From NCBI RefSeq assembly GCF_015999245.1, contig NZ_JAEAMR010000009.1:162848-226847 (forward strand): 64,000 bases of DNA, read 5' to 3'. The stretch is from Streptomyces sp. AV19. GTDB lineage: Bacteria; Actinomycetota; Actinomycetes; Streptomycetales; Streptomycetaceae. The stretch's first letter is position 1. Every line of letters starts with the position of its first letter. This document shows, piece after piece, positions 16,236-25,454 of this stretch. The position numbers and the translations under genes are program-made. The notes under the pieces were generated by a model. That model was not told where the DNA came from. It saw only the letters and a program-made list of their open reading frames with translations, and searched no databases.

Positions 16236-17849
16236 CTACGCCCGGCTCGCCGCCGCCAACACCTCCAGCAAGCGCGGCGTCAACCGTCCCGCCGCCGCCC
16301 GCAGGCCCGTCCACGCGGCCAGCGCCCCGTACACGACCCCCAGCGGCAGCAGCACCCACGACAGGCCCCGCGCGTCCGCCGCGTGCAGCCAGATCGTCAG
16401 GGCGGCCAGGGGGGCGCAGACCGCCGCGCCGACCAGGACCCAGAGCATGCCCATCCAGGCGATGCCCGTCTGGCCGGGGGCGACGTTCTTGAACGCGTTG
16501 TCCTGGGGGACGGAGTACGGCAGCAGGACGGAGGCCAGCGCGCCCGTGCCGAGGAGGCCGCCCAGCAGGGCCAGGGCCAGGCCCAGCACCTCCGCGAAGT
16601 CGCGCCAGTCGCCTATGAGGAGCGCCAGGCCGGTGACCACCAGGGTCAGGTACGGCGCGGTGACGAGGACCAACGCCAGGGCGCGGCCCCACAGTTCGGA
16701 GAGGGCCTCGCGGCGGGAGCCGATCGTCTGGAGCACCATCCAGAACGCGGACCCGTCCTGCCCCAGCTGGTTGAACATCTGGCTGGTGATCATCGTGGCG
16801 GCGATGAACACGAAGTAGAGGCTGTGGTTGCCCTGGAGGACGTTGAAGAGCGGAATCGCCGCGCCGATGGCCAGGGTGGACCCCCAGGACATCTTGGTCT
16901 TGGGATCGCGCCAGGCGTACCGCAGCGAGCGCTGCGCGACCGTGCCCGCCCGCCCGGCGGGCAGCAGCCGGGACAGGCCGGTGCCCGAGGAGCGCTCCCG
17001 GTCCCGCGCCGGCTCCGCCGCGGCCAGCGTGGAGGAGTCCGGCGAGACCATCACCTTCGTCAGCGTCCGCTGCCACCAGTACACCAGGGCCGCCAGTACC
17101 CCTGCGGTCAGGGCGAGTTCGGCGGCGGCGAGGCCGTACTCGCCCTCGCCCGCGGCCCGGACGGCGTCCAGCGCGGAGCCGGGCGGGATCCAGCGGGCCA
17201 CGTCCGCGACGGGCTCCAGCTTCGACAGGCCCGCGTCGGACAGCTTCTGCAGGGCGAAGTTGACGGCCTGGAGGCCGACGCCGATGATCACGCCGCTGAG
17301 CAGGGCCAGATCGCGGCCCTTGCGGCTGGACAGCAGCCGTATGTTGGCCGTCGCCACCGCCCGCGCCAGGGCCACGCACACCAGCAGCGCCAGCGGCACC
17401 GCGAGCACGGCGACGGCGAACGCCCCGGCGCCGTACGCCGTGGCGATCACCGATCCGACGAGGATCAGCACGGTGAACGCCGGGCCCATGCCGATCAGCG
17501 AACTGACCAGCAGGGCCATGGCCAGCGGCGCCGGCCGCAGGGGCAGCATCGCGAGCCGGGCCGGATTCATGGTCTCGTCGCCGGAGGGGTGGAACAGCGG
17601 GGCGACCGCCCAGCCCAGGGCCAGCAGCGCGGCCAGCGGCACGGTCAGCGCCGCCGCGTGCCCGGTGCCGCGCAGGGCCCACAGGCCGAGCAGCTGGAGC
17701 GCGCCGAAGAGGGCGGTGAGGACGAGGGAGACGATGTAGACGGCCTTGCGCTTGCTGGACTGGCGCAGGCCGTTGCGGAGCAGGGCCAGCTTCAGCCGGG
17801 CGAGGACCGGCGTCAGCGAGAGCAGGCCGGCGGACGGCGCGGCGCTCAT
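16236..17849 (-). CDS. ABC transporter permease (ABC-2-like, about twelve membrane segments)
   Basis: 537-residue integral membrane protein. Hydrophobic segments are spread through the whole length (for example VYIVSLVLTALFGALQLLGLW near the N-terminus), with a central cytoplasmic loop around residues 270-300. It starts with ATG 17849, whose codon overlaps the stop of the ATPase gene by four bases, so the two products make one transporter. The family exports lipids, antibiotics or other hydrophobic compounds; the substrate is unknown. No substrate-binding protein is encoded, which supports an exporter. Confidence 0.88.
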   Translation of the reverse strand: MSAAPSAGLLSLTPVLARLKLALLRNGLRQSSKRKAVYIVSLVLTALFGALQLLGLWALRGTGHAAALTVPLAALLALGWAVAPLFHPSGDETMNPARLAMLPLRPAPLAMALLVSSLIGMGPAFTVLILVGSVIATAYGAGAFAVAVLAVPLALLVCVALARAVATANIRLLSSRKGRDLALLSGVIIGVGLQAVNFALQKLSDAGLSKLEPVADVARWIPPGSALDAVRAAGEGEYGLAAAELALTAGVLAALVYWWQRTLTKVMVSPDSSTLAAAEPARDRERSSGTGLSRLLPAGRAGTVAQRSLRYAWRDPKTKMSWGSTLAIGAAIPLFNVLQGNHSLYFVFIAATMITSQMFNQLGQDGSAFWMVLQTIGSRREALSELWGRALALVLVTAPYLTLVVTGLALLIGDWRDFAEVLGLALALLGGLLGTGALASVLLPYSVPQDNAFKNVAPGQTGIAWMGMLWVLVGAAVCAPLAALTIWLHAADARGLSWVLLPLGVVYGALAAWTGLRAAAGRLTPRLLEVLAAASRA

Positions 17850-18634
17850 CGGGCACCGCCCAGCCAGTCGAGGGTCTGGCCCTCCGACAGCCCCCGGGCA
17901 CCGACGAGTTCGAGGAAGGCGTCCTGGAGCGTGGGGGCGTCCCCGCGGACCTCCGCGACCGGGCCGTGTGCCCGGATGCGGCCGCCGGCCAGTACGGCGA
18001 CCCAGGAACAGAGCGACTCCACCAGCTCCATGACGTGGCTGGAGAAGACGACCGTGGCGCCGGAGGCGGTGTAGCGCTCCAGCACCCGGCGGATGGTCTG
18101 GGCCGAGACCGGGTCCACTCCCTCGAACGGCTCGTCCAGGAAGAGGACTTCGGGGTTGTGCAGCAGCGCGGCGGCCAGGCCGATCTTCTTGCGCATGCCG
18201 GTGGAGTAGTCGACGACGAGCTTGTGCTGGGCGCCCGTGAGGTCGAGGACGTCGAGGAGCTGGGTGGCCCGCTGGTCCACCTCGTCGCCGGGCAGCCCCC
18301 GCAGCCGCCCGGTGTAGGCGAGGAGTTCGCGGCCGGAGAGCCGCTCGAACATCCGCAGGCCCTCGGGGAGGACGCCGATGACCGCCTTCGTGGCGGCCGG
18401 GTCGGCCCAGACGTCGTGCCCGGCGATCTCCACCCGCCCGGCGTCGGGCCGCAGCAGGCCGGTGACCATGGACAGCGTCGTGGTCTTGCCCGCCCCGTTG
18501 GGGCCGACGAGGCCGATGAACTGCCCCGCCGGTATCTCCAGATCGACGCCGGCGACGGCCACTTGCTCGCCGAACCGCTTCCACAGCCCTTCGATCCGCA
18601 CGGCCGCGGATGTGGTCCCCTGTCCCACTGCCAT
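17846..18634 (-). CDS. ABC transporter ATP-binding protein
   Basis: 262-residue nucleotide-binding subunit. Walker A is GPNGAGKTTT, Walker B is VLFLDEPFEG. The signature loop reads YSTGMRKKI instead of the textbook LSGGQ, a form common in multidrug and antibiotic exporters. ATG 18634 follows AGGAACGAGGG. A TAGGCT -10-like box lies at 18684-18689 on the same strand. The gene is first of a two-gene operon with the permease. Confidence 0.92.
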   Translation of the reverse strand: MAVGQGTTSAAVRIEGLWKRFGEQVAVAGVDLEIPAGQFIGLVGPNGAGKTTTLSMVTGLLRPDAGRVEIAGHDVWADPAATKAVIGVLPEGLRMFERLSGRELLAYTGRLRGLPGDEVDQRATQLLDVLDLTGAQHKLVVDYSTGMRKKIGLAAALLHNPEVLFLDEPFEGVDPVSAQTIRRVLERYTASGATVVFSSHVMELVESLCSWVAVLAGGRIRAHGPVAEVRGDAPTLQDAFLELVGARGLSEGQTLDWLGGAR

Positions 18635-18784
18635 CCCTCGTTCCTGTGGTGCCCAAGGGGCGGCAGGCCCCGCCCCCGGAACCAGCCTAGGTTCGGGCGG
18701 GGGCGGGCACAGGTGACAAACGTCAGGGATTCGACGGGACGTCCGCACGGAGGGATTCCCGCGGGGATTCCGCGGGGGAACGCC

Positions 18785-19459
18785 CTACCGCGCGCGGGTG
18801 TCCGCGGCCCGTCCGCCGCACGCGTAGGCGAGGGCGCTGACGAGCTCCTCCGCGTCGGGCAGCCAGCGGTTGGCGGCGGTGGGCTGGCGCGCCCACTGGA
18901 CGGCCCCGCGGTTGCCCACCCGGCTCGGCGGGGCCACCACGTAGTCGCCCTCGCCGCGGGCGATCAGGTCCAGCGAGGACGGCCGCCAGCCCAGCTTGCG
19001 GGCGGCGTCGGCGACCTTGAGCGCGCCGCCGGGCAGCACGAAGAAGAGCATCCGCCGGAACGGGGTGGAGGTGATCGGCCCCAGCTCGATGCCCATCCGC
19101 TCCATACGGGCCAGCGCCAGGCAGCCGGCGGACTCCGAGACGTCCAGCGCGTCGAACGTGCGGCCCGTCGGCAGCAGGACCGAGGCGGCCGGGTGTTTCG
19201 CCCACATCCGGCGCGCGCCGACCGCGCTGCCGGTGGCTTGCTCGGCCCAGTCCGGACGGCCCGGATGGGCGCCCGGGGCGGGGCAGTCGAGCTTGCCGCA
19301 CGAGCAGCGCTCCCGGCCCTCCACGGCCTCCAGCCAGGCGCCTGCGTAAACGTCCCAGTGCCGCTCCTCCGCGTACCGCACCGCGGCGTCGAGCACGCGC
19401 TCACCGCGTTGTTGGGGAATGCGCGGGGTCCCTACTCCGATCGTCTCTTCCACGTTCAT
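18785..19459 (-). CDS. Bifunctional DNA primase/polymerase-domain protein
   Basis: 224 residues resembling the Prim-Pol N-terminal domain family (PF09250-like) that is common as a stand-alone chromosomal gene in Streptomyces. It has a small Cys cluster CSCGKLDCPAPG like that found in the family, and the acidic FDALDVSE segment, probably the metal-binding site. Whether it has polymerase activity is unknown. ATG 19459 is used; the 316 bases to the divergent regulator gene must hold both promoters. Confidence 0.78.
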   Translation of the reverse strand: MNVEETIGVGTPRIPQQRGERVLDAAVRYAEERHWDVYAGAWLEAVEGRERCSCGKLDCPAPGAHPGRPDWAEQATGSAVGARRMWAKHPAASVLLPTGRTFDALDVSESAGCLALARMERMGIELGPITSTPFRRMLFFVLPGGALKVADAARKLGWRPSSLDLIARGEGDYVVAPPSRVGNRGAVQWARQPTAANRWLPDAEELVSALAYACGGRAADTRAR

Positions 19460-19775
19460 CACAACTCCCGTTGTCACCAAGGGTTACGGGGCGGACACGG
19501 GCCCGCCGTCCCCGTCGGTGAACAGCACACGGGGCGCACGGATGCATGTGCGGGGGCGCAGGGGCGGCTTCGCCCCGGCGAAGGGGTAGCCACCTGCGGG
19601 CAGAAGCAGGGCACGGCCGGTGCATTCACGACCGCTCTGGCATCAATACGGGAAAGTCCCGCATTCTCAGGACATCAGGGGGGAAAGATCACAGAGGAAG
19701 GCGCTCTCAGCCGGCTCAGCTTCTCCGCACTTCGCGATGGACTTCGCGAACGCATAGCAGTCTCAGGGGGTACAG
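19460..19775. promoter_or_regulatory. Divergent promoter region, no gene
   Basis: Holds an inverted repeat TGCGGGACTTTCCCGTA (about 19650-19667, read on the minus strand) and two ACTTCGCGA copies separated by three bases near 19728-19750. These are candidate operator sites for the downstream HTH regulator or another protein. No ORF with a ribosome-binding site was found. Confidence 0.5.
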
Positions 19776-21164
19776 ATGGCCGCACGGCCACTCGTCGCGC
19801 GGCAGCCGAACGAACGGCTGCAGGCGCTCATCCAGGAAGCCGGCTGCTCCAATGCCGGACTGGCACGCCGCGTCAACATGTGCGGCGCCGAGCACGGTCT
19901 CGATCTCCGTTACGACAAGACATCCGTCGCCCGCTGGCTGCGCGGCCAGCAGCCGCGCGGACGTGCCCCGGCCGTCATCGCCGAGGCGCTCGGCCGCAAG
20001 CTCGGCCGGACCGTCACCATCGACGAAATCGGCATGGCCAACGGCAAGAACCTCGCCTCCGGCGTGGGCCTGCAGTTCTCCCCGACCGTCATGGGGGCGA
20101 TCGAGCAGGTCTGCGAGCTGTGGCGCAGTGACGTCGGCCGCCGGGACTTCCTCAGCGGCACCTCGGTCGCCTCGTCCGCGCTGGTCGAGCCCAGCCGCGA
20201 CTGGCTGATCACCGGGGCCGACCCGCAGGTCGCGCGGAGCGCGGGCGCCCGCGTCGGGGTCTCCGACGTCGAGGCCGTCCGGTCCACGACGGAGGCGCTC
20301 GTCGAGCTCGACCACCGGTACGGGAGCGGGCACGTGCGGCCCGTCGTCGTGCACTACCTCAACAGCGTCGTCTCCGGGCTGCTCGCCGGTTCGTACCGCG
20401 AGGCGGTCGGGCGGGAGCTGTTCGCGGCGGTGGCGCGGCTGACGGAGCTCGCCGGCTACATGGCCGTCGACACCGGGCAGCCCGGGCTCGCCCAGCGGTA
20501 CTACATCCAGGCGCTGCGGCTCGCCCAGGCCGCGGGCGACCGCGGGTACGGCGGGTACGTCCTCGCCGCCAGCATGAGCCACCTCGCCGCCTCCCTCGGC
20601 AACCCGCGCGAGATCGCACAGCTCGCGAAGGCGGCCCAGGAGGGGGCGCGGGGGCAGGTCACGCCGCGCGTCGAGGCGATGTTCCACGCCGCGGAGGCCC
20701 GCGGGCACGCGCTGCTGGGCGACGCCCGCTCGTGCCAGACGGTGGCGGCGAAGGCCGTCACCAAGCTCGAACAGGCCGACGGAGGAACGGATTCCGGCGA
20801 CGACCCGTCGTGGATCCGCCACTTCGACCGGGCCTACCTGTCGGACGAACTGGCCCATTGCCACCGCGATCTGGGCCAGGCCGAGCCGGCGAGGCGCCAT
20901 GCGGAGGACGCCCTCGCGCACCATCCGCAGGGCCGGGTGCGCCGCCGCGCCATCGGGCTGCTGGTGCTCGCCACCGCGCACGTGCAGCAGCGCGAGGTGG
21001 AGGAGGCGTGCGCGACGGGCACGCGGGCGCTGGAGCTGCTGGGGACGCTCCGCTCCAACCGGGGAGTGGAGTATCTGGAGGACTTCCAGCAGAGGTTGCA
21101 GCCCTATCGGGACGAGCCGTCGGTGCGGGATTTCGGGGTGAGGCTGGAGATGCAGGCGGCGTAG
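19776..21164 (+). CDS. HTH regulator with C-terminal TPR-like repeats, conserved in streptomycetes
   Basis: 462 residues. The first ~80 residues form a helix-turn-helix-like domain (segment CSNAGLARRVN and SVARWLRGQQPRG). The rest is all-helical and TPR-like, resembling the large streptomycete regulators that combine a divergent HTH with TPRs, as NsdA does. I recall it as a very conserved 'regulator' in the genus; whether it controls development or antibiotic production is only a guess. ATG 19776 is preceded by CAGGGGGTACAG. It is divergent from the primase-like gene. Confidence 0.8.
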   Translation: MAARPLVARQPNERLQALIQEAGCSNAGLARRVNMCGAEHGLDLRYDKTSVARWLRGQQPRGRAPAVIAEALGRKLGRTVTIDEIGMANGKNLASGVGLQFSPTVMGAIEQVCELWRSDVGRRDFLSGTSVASSALVEPSRDWLITGADPQVARSAGARVGVSDVEAVRSTTEALVELDHRYGSGHVRPVVVHYLNSVVSGLLAGSYREAVGRELFAAVARLTELAGYMAVDTGQPGLAQRYYIQALRLAQAAGDRGYGGYVLAASMSHLAASLGNPREIAQLAKAAQEGARGQVTPRVEAMFHAAEARGHALLGDARSCQTVAAKAVTKLEQADGGTDSGDDPSWIRHFDRAYLSDELAHCHRDLGQAEPARRHAEDALAHHPQGRVRRRAIGLLVLATAHVQQREVEEACATGTRALELLGTLRSNRGVEYLEDFQQRLQPYRDEPSVRDFGVRLEMQAA

Positions 21165-21224
21165 GAGGGTGCGGAGTGTTTGGCAGGGGCTGTTGCCTTC
21201 CGGCACTCCGTCCACCCGGGCCCC

Positions 21225-21490
21225 TGTGGATTCGCGCCCGCACTGGATGTCCAGCCCGGGCGCGCACTTCAGCTCGGGCGCGCACTGTCAGCCCGCCTGG
21301 GGCACCCCCTCCGGGGGAGATTGAGGACGAGCGGCGAAGCCGCGACACGGGGTCCGGGGCAGAGCCCCGAAGCGGGGGCCAGGGGGCGCAGCCCCCGGTC
21401 AACGCGGCGCAGCCGCGTTGTGGGCCCAGGGCGCAGCTCCGGAAGAAACGGTGAAATGGGGGTGCCCCCTCTGGGGGCAGGGCTGGGGCG
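21225..21490. repeat. Intergenic palindromic repeat, copy R5, running into a coding end
   Basis: Shows CAGCCCGCCTGGGGCACCCC, 'gacgagcggcgaagccgc', 'gggcgcagcccccgg' and the right-hand box GAAACGGTGAAA (about 21444-21455) followed by the GGGGGTGCCCCCTCTGGGGG arm. The monooxygenase ORF on the minus strand reads through the box before it stops at 21399. Confidence 0.8.
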
Positions 21491-22940
21491 TTACTCCCCC
21501 CACCCACCCCACCGGCACCTCCTCCGCCTCCCCCACGTACCCGTCCGGCCGCACCAGCAGCATCGTCCGCGCCGCGTCCGCCCGGACGGCGGTGACAACG
21601 GCGCGGGCGTCCGGCGGCGGCGCCCAGCGCGCGGCGTCCACCCCCCGCGGCACCACCCGCACGAACGCCCCCGCCCGCAACGCCTCGTACAGCCGCACCG
21701 GCCGCCCGGGGCCCTCCTCCGCCAGCGGGAGGTCGGGGGCCCGGCGTCCCACCAGTGGATGCGAACCCGGCGGCGCGGGGTACGCGATCCCGAGCCCGGA
21801 GACCGTCATCGCCACCCGGTCCACCACGAACGGCGCGAACGGCGCGAACCGCAGCGCCGCGGCCGCCGTCCTCCGCACCCCGCGCAGCACGGGCGAGTCG
21901 GCCAGCACGGCCCGCAGGATCGCCCCGCTGGCCCGGAGCACCTGCTCGCCCGCCGGGTGCCGCTCGGCGTGGTAGCTGTCCAGCAGTTCGTCGCCGGCCC
22001 CGCCCCGCACCACCGCCGCCAGCTTCCAGCCCAGGTTCGCCGCGTCCTGGAGTCCGGCGTTCATCCCCAGCCCGCCCGCCGGCGAGTGGACGTGGGCCGC
22101 GTCCCCGGCGAGCAGGACCCGGCCGTCCCGATAGGCCGGCACCTGCCGCTCGTCGCTGTGGAAGCGCGAGGTCCACCGCACGTCCCGGATGCCGAAGTCG
22201 GTGCCGAAGAGGGCGCGGGTGACGTCCTTCAATTCCTCGACGTCCACCGGGGCGTCGGCCGGCAACGCCGTCCCCCGGCGCCAGGCGATGACGCGGAACC
22301 AGCCGTCCCCGAACGGGACGACGAACGAGAACCCCGCAGGCCCGCCCCGGAACGCCGGCACCTCCCCCGGCGAGGCGTCGAGCCGGACGTCCGCGAGCAT
22401 CACGGAGTCCAGCACGGCCCGCCCCGGGAACGGCATCCCGATCGCCTGCCGCACGGTGCTGCGCACCCCGTCCGCGCCGACGACGTACCGGGCGCGCAGA
22501 GCGGGCTCCCCCTCGACGTCCACCGCGACGCCGTCCGCGTCCTGCCGCAGCCCGGCGCACCGCGCGCCGCGCCGCAGTTCGGCCCCGGCCGCGACGGCGC
22601 GCTCCTCCAGGAGCCCCTCGACGTGGTACTGCGGGGTCATCAGGACGCCCGGGAACCTCGTCGGCAGCCGGCCGAGGTCGATCACGGTCCGGCCGAAGAG
22701 GCGGAACTCCTTGACGAAGCAGCCGGTGGAGAGCAGCCGTTCGGCCAGGCCGCGGGCGTCGAGCGCCTCCAGGGTGCGGGCGTGGACCGCGAAGGCCCGG
22801 GTGAGGTTGGACTCCCGGGAGCGCCGTTCCAGCAGGACCGTGCGGGCCCCGGCGGCGGCCAGGTCGCCGGCCAGGAGCAGGCCGGTGGGACCGGCCCCGA
22901 CGACGATCACATCGGGGGTGGGGAAAGTGGCGGCGGACAT
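21399..22940 (-). CDS. FAD-dependent monooxygenase (PheA/TfdB-type)
   Basis: Class A flavoprotein hydroxylase of about 513 residues. It shows the dinucleotide fold VIVVGAGPTGLLLAGDLA at the N-terminus, the DG motif GADGVRSTVR, and the second FAD motif GRVLLAGDAAHVHSPAGG, LGMNAGLQDA. Such enzymes hydroxylate phenolic or polyketide substrates with NADPH and O2. The last ~30 residues (after GWVGGV) are read from intergenic repeat R5, so the native C-terminus was probably replaced. ATG 22940 is chosen over the 72-base longer ORF. It is followed upstream by the hydrolase gene on the same strand. Confidence 0.88.
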   Translation of the reverse strand: MSAATFPTPDVIVVGAGPTGLLLAGDLAAAGARTVLLERRSRESNLTRAFAVHARTLEALDARGLAERLLSTGCFVKEFRLFGRTVIDLGRLPTRFPGVLMTPQYHVEGLLEERAVAAGAELRRGARCAGLRQDADGVAVDVEGEPALRARYVVGADGVRSTVRQAIGMPFPGRAVLDSVMLADVRLDASPGEVPAFRGGPAGFSFVVPFGDGWFRVIAWRRGTALPADAPVDVEELKDVTRALFGTDFGIRDVRWTSRFHSDERQVPAYRDGRVLLAGDAAHVHSPAGGLGMNAGLQDAANLGWKLAAVVRGGAGDELLDSYHAERHPAGEQVLRASGAILRAVLADSPVLRGVRRTAAAALRFAPFAPFVVDRVAMTVSGLGIAYPAPPGSHPLVGRRAPDLPLAEEGPGRPVRLYEALRAGAFVRVVPRGVDAARWAPPPDARAVVTAVRADAARTMLLVRPDGYVGEAEEVPVGWVGGVTPQPCPQRGHPHFTVSSGAAPWAHNAAAPR

Positions 22941-23082
22941 GGCGGCCTCCCGTGGCTCGATTCCGACGACCGGCCTACCACCAGTGCACACCCGCCCGGA
23001 CAGAGATGTCAACGAGCGTTGAATTAATTCCCCGCGCCTGCCGGAGGGGCGTCCGCGCGCCCCCTCCGGCAGGCGGCAGCCG

Positions 23083-23961
23083 TCACACCGGCACCGCGTC
23101 CCTCAGGAACGGCTCGGCCACCCTCCGCCACGCCCCGGGCTGGTCGTAGTGGAGGAAGTGCCCCGCGTCCGCCACCTCCGCGTACCGGCCGCGGGGCAGG
23201 ACGCGGACCATCTCCTGCGCCTCCGCGCGGCCCAGCTCGCCGTCCAGCCCCCGGACGACCAGGGTCGGGCACTCGACCAGGGCCAGCTCCTCCCAGTGCG
23301 CGTCGTGCGCGTACGCCTCGCGGACCAGCAGCATCTGGCGGCGGAAGAACAGCGGCCGCCAGCCGTCCGCGCGCTCGGCCATCACCTCCGCGTAGAAGTC
23401 GCCGCGGGCCGGGGCCGGGCGCTCCAGCGTGGGGTCCTCCTGGCCGAACCACCGGCGCACGTCGGCCAGCGTGGCGAACGGGACGGGCCAGGACTTGAAC
23501 CACTCGCCCCACCGGCGCTGCGTCGCCGCGCCCAGCGCCGACGCCCGCATGTCGCAGATCACCAGCGCCCGGACCAGGTCGGGCCGGCGGGCCGCCAGCC
23601 GCCAGGCCGTCAGGGCGCCCATGGCGTGGCCGATGAGCGTGACCGGCGCCAGGCCCAGCCGCTCGACCACGACCTCCGCGTCCGCCACGTACGCGTCCAG
23701 GTCGTAGGGGCCGCCGACCGGCTTCTCGCTGCGGCCGTGGCCCCGCTGGTCGAGCGCCACCGTGCGGTACCGCGTGGAGAGCCAGCGGGCGGCCTCCGCC
23801 CAGTGCGCGGCGCGGCCCATCAGCCCGTGCAGCAACAGGACCCCGCCAAGGTCGCCGTCCCGGACCCGGACGGGCGGGACGGCGGCTTCCGGCGGGTCGG
23901 CGAACTCCCAGGCGGCGAGCCGCACTCCACCGCTCCCGTTGACATCGATACGCCGCGCCAT
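23083..23961 (-). CDS. Alpha/beta-hydrolase-fold protein lacking the nucleophile serine
   Basis: 292 residues with the fold's landmarks: LLLHGLMG oxyanion segment, DQRGHGRSEKP, a catalytic-type Asp in VRGLDGELGR and His in DAGHFLHY. The nucleophile elbow, however, reads GHAMG (codons GGC CAC GCC ATG GGC, around 23617-23631) where active hydrolases have GxSxG. It may be a pseudo-enzyme, a ligand-binding protein or a cofactor-free catalyst working differently. ATG 23961 has AGGAG only two or three bases upstream, so a slightly longer GTG start is possible. It is upstream of the monooxygenase and may be co-transcribed. Confidence 0.88.
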   Translation of the reverse strand: MARRIDVNGSGGVRLAAWEFADPPEAAVPPVRVRDGDLGGVLLLHGLMGRAAHWAEAARWLSTRYRTVALDQRGHGRSEKPVGGPYDLDAYVADAEVVVERLGLAPVTLIGHAMGALTAWRLAARRPDLVRALVICDMRASALGAATQRRWGEWFKSWPVPFATLADVRRWFGQEDPTLERPAPARGDFYAEVMAERADGWRPLFFRRQMLLVREAYAHDAHWEELALVECPTLVVRGLDGELGRAEAQEMVRVLPRGRYAEVADAGHFLHYDQPGAWRRVAEPFLRDAVPV

Positions 23962-24540
23962 CACTCCTGACACCCCCACTTCACCCCCGGACAGCTCCAC
24001 CTTATGGAACCCCCTTTCGAATGGGTCGGCCGTCGCACGCAACACCCCTCGTTCGAGTGACGGGAGCCGAGGATTGACCGTCGTCGCCAAGGGGAGAAAT
24101 CGACTCGGGCGCGGACCGCTCGGGGAAGAAGGTCCGCGAGGCGCACCCTGGGAGCTCGGGGCCCCGGGTCGCCGAGGGGGGAATACGGGGAGGCGGGGCC
24201 CCGGCCGTCCGCGAGGGCGCCGGGGCCCTTGTCACGGGCTCCGCCCCCGACCGTGCCCACCGCGATACCCACCGCGTCGTCCATCGCGACGTCCACCGCG
24301 ACCGGTGTCCCATCGAGGACCCCCTCCCAGGTCGTGCGGCGCGGGCGCATATGCCACGACGCCAGCGTGACACGCCTCGGGGGCGTATGTACGCGTTCCG
24401 TCGACTTCCGCCGACTACGGCCGGAGAGGGGGCAGTTGACCGTGCGAGGGGCGGACGGGGGCGTCCGCCCGGCGGCACGGCATGACCAACCCGCCCGCGA
24501 GCCACGGGCGTTGGGGAGGAAAACGGCGCCCGGCGCCCGC
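23962..24540. other. 579-base stretch without a supported gene
   Basis: Minus-strand and plus-strand ORFs exist (for example a 129-codon minus frame from 24350) but have no good ribosome-binding site or recognisable sequence. There are near-repeats of 'caccgcg' at 24255-24300. The 3' end of dmdR1 and the promoter of the hydrolase gene border it. See the finding on a possible antiparallel gene to dmdR1. Confidence 0.5.
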
Positions 24541-25233
24541 TCAGCGCTTGGCGACGAAGACGTGCGAGGCGACCTCCGCGGCCAGCTCGGCGGACTCGCC
24601 GCTGCTGCCCACCATCACCCCACCGGGCGACTCCGTCACGCTGACCACGGCGCCCGGCTGCACTCCCACGCGGCGCAGGGTGTGCATCAGCTGGGCGTCG
24701 CTCTGGATCGGCTCGCCGATCCGGCGCACGACCACCGTCTTGCCCTCGGCGCCGGGGACCAGCTCCGAGAGGCTGACCATGTTGTCGTTGAGGTACGGGT
24801 CGGCCTCGGACTTCTCGCCCAGCTCCTCCAGGCCCGGGATCGGGTTGCCGTACGGCGACTCCGTCGGGTGGCGCAGGAGCTCCAGGACGCGGCGCTCCAC
24901 GGCCTCGCTCATCACGTGCTCCCAGCGGCAGGCCTCCTCGTGGACCTGCTCCCACTCCAGGCCGATCACGTCGACGAGCAGACACTCGGCCAGGCGGTGC
25001 TTGCGCATCACCCGGGTGGCCAGGCGGCGGCCCTCGTCGGTGAGCTCCAGGTGGCGGTCGCCGGCGACCGTCACCAGCCCGTCGCGCTCCATGCGGGCCA
25101 CCGTCTGGCTCACCGTGGGGCCGCTCTGGTCGAGCCGCTCGGCGATGCGGGCGCGCATGGGGACCACACCTTCCTCCTCCAGCTCCAGGATGGTGCGGAG
25201 ATACATCTCCGTGGTGTCGATCAGTCCGGACAT
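24541..25233 (-). CDS. dmdR1: DtxR-family iron-dependent repressor DmdR1
   Basis: 230 residues, the exact length class of streptomycete DmdR. HTH domain about 5-65 (MSGLIDTTEMYLRTILELEE, AERLDQSGPTVSQTVARME), metal-binding and dimerisation domain about 70-140 (metal ligands in CRWEHVMSEAVERRV), and an SH3-like C-terminal domain. With Fe2+ it represses siderophore and iron-uptake genes. ATG 25233 has GAGGGG upstream. It is divergent from the SIS gene. In S. coelicolor dmdR1 is reported to overlap an antiparallel gene, adm. Confidence 0.92.
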   Translation of the reverse strand: MSGLIDTTEMYLRTILELEEEGVVPMRARIAERLDQSGPTVSQTVARMERDGLVTVAGDRHLELTDEGRRLATRVMRKHRLAECLLVDVIGLEWEQVHEEACRWEHVMSEAVERRVLELLRHPTESPYGNPIPGLEELGEKSEADPYLNDNMVSLSELVPGAEGKTVVVRRIGEPIQSDAQLMHTLRRVGVQPGAVVSVTESPGGVMVGSSGESAELAAEVASHVFVAKR

Positions 25234-25454
25234 GCGTGCCCCTCGGATAAGTAGTGCGCTGGCCCTGGACCCAATTCTGACGCATACCGCCGACAAGGGG
25301 GGCGCGTGCCGTCCGGGCACGACCCGCCGCGGCTCCCCGGCGCGCGCCCTTCCGTATTGACAGCGCGCAGGTCAACCGCGCAACGTGAGCCGCGCCACCG
25401 CGGCGCCGACGACGACGCCGCCGACCCCGGGACGATGCTGAGGAGCCCTTTGCG

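Noticed and set aside
15177..18074. 965-codon plus-strand frame across tnpB, repeat R4 and the ABC genes
   Set aside because: It crosses several unrelated real genes and a repeat, with no start signal; GC-rich shadow.
24002..24350. 129-codon minus-strand ORF between the hydrolase and dmdR1
   Set aside because: No ribosome-binding site and low-complexity composition; kept only as gene-free sequence.
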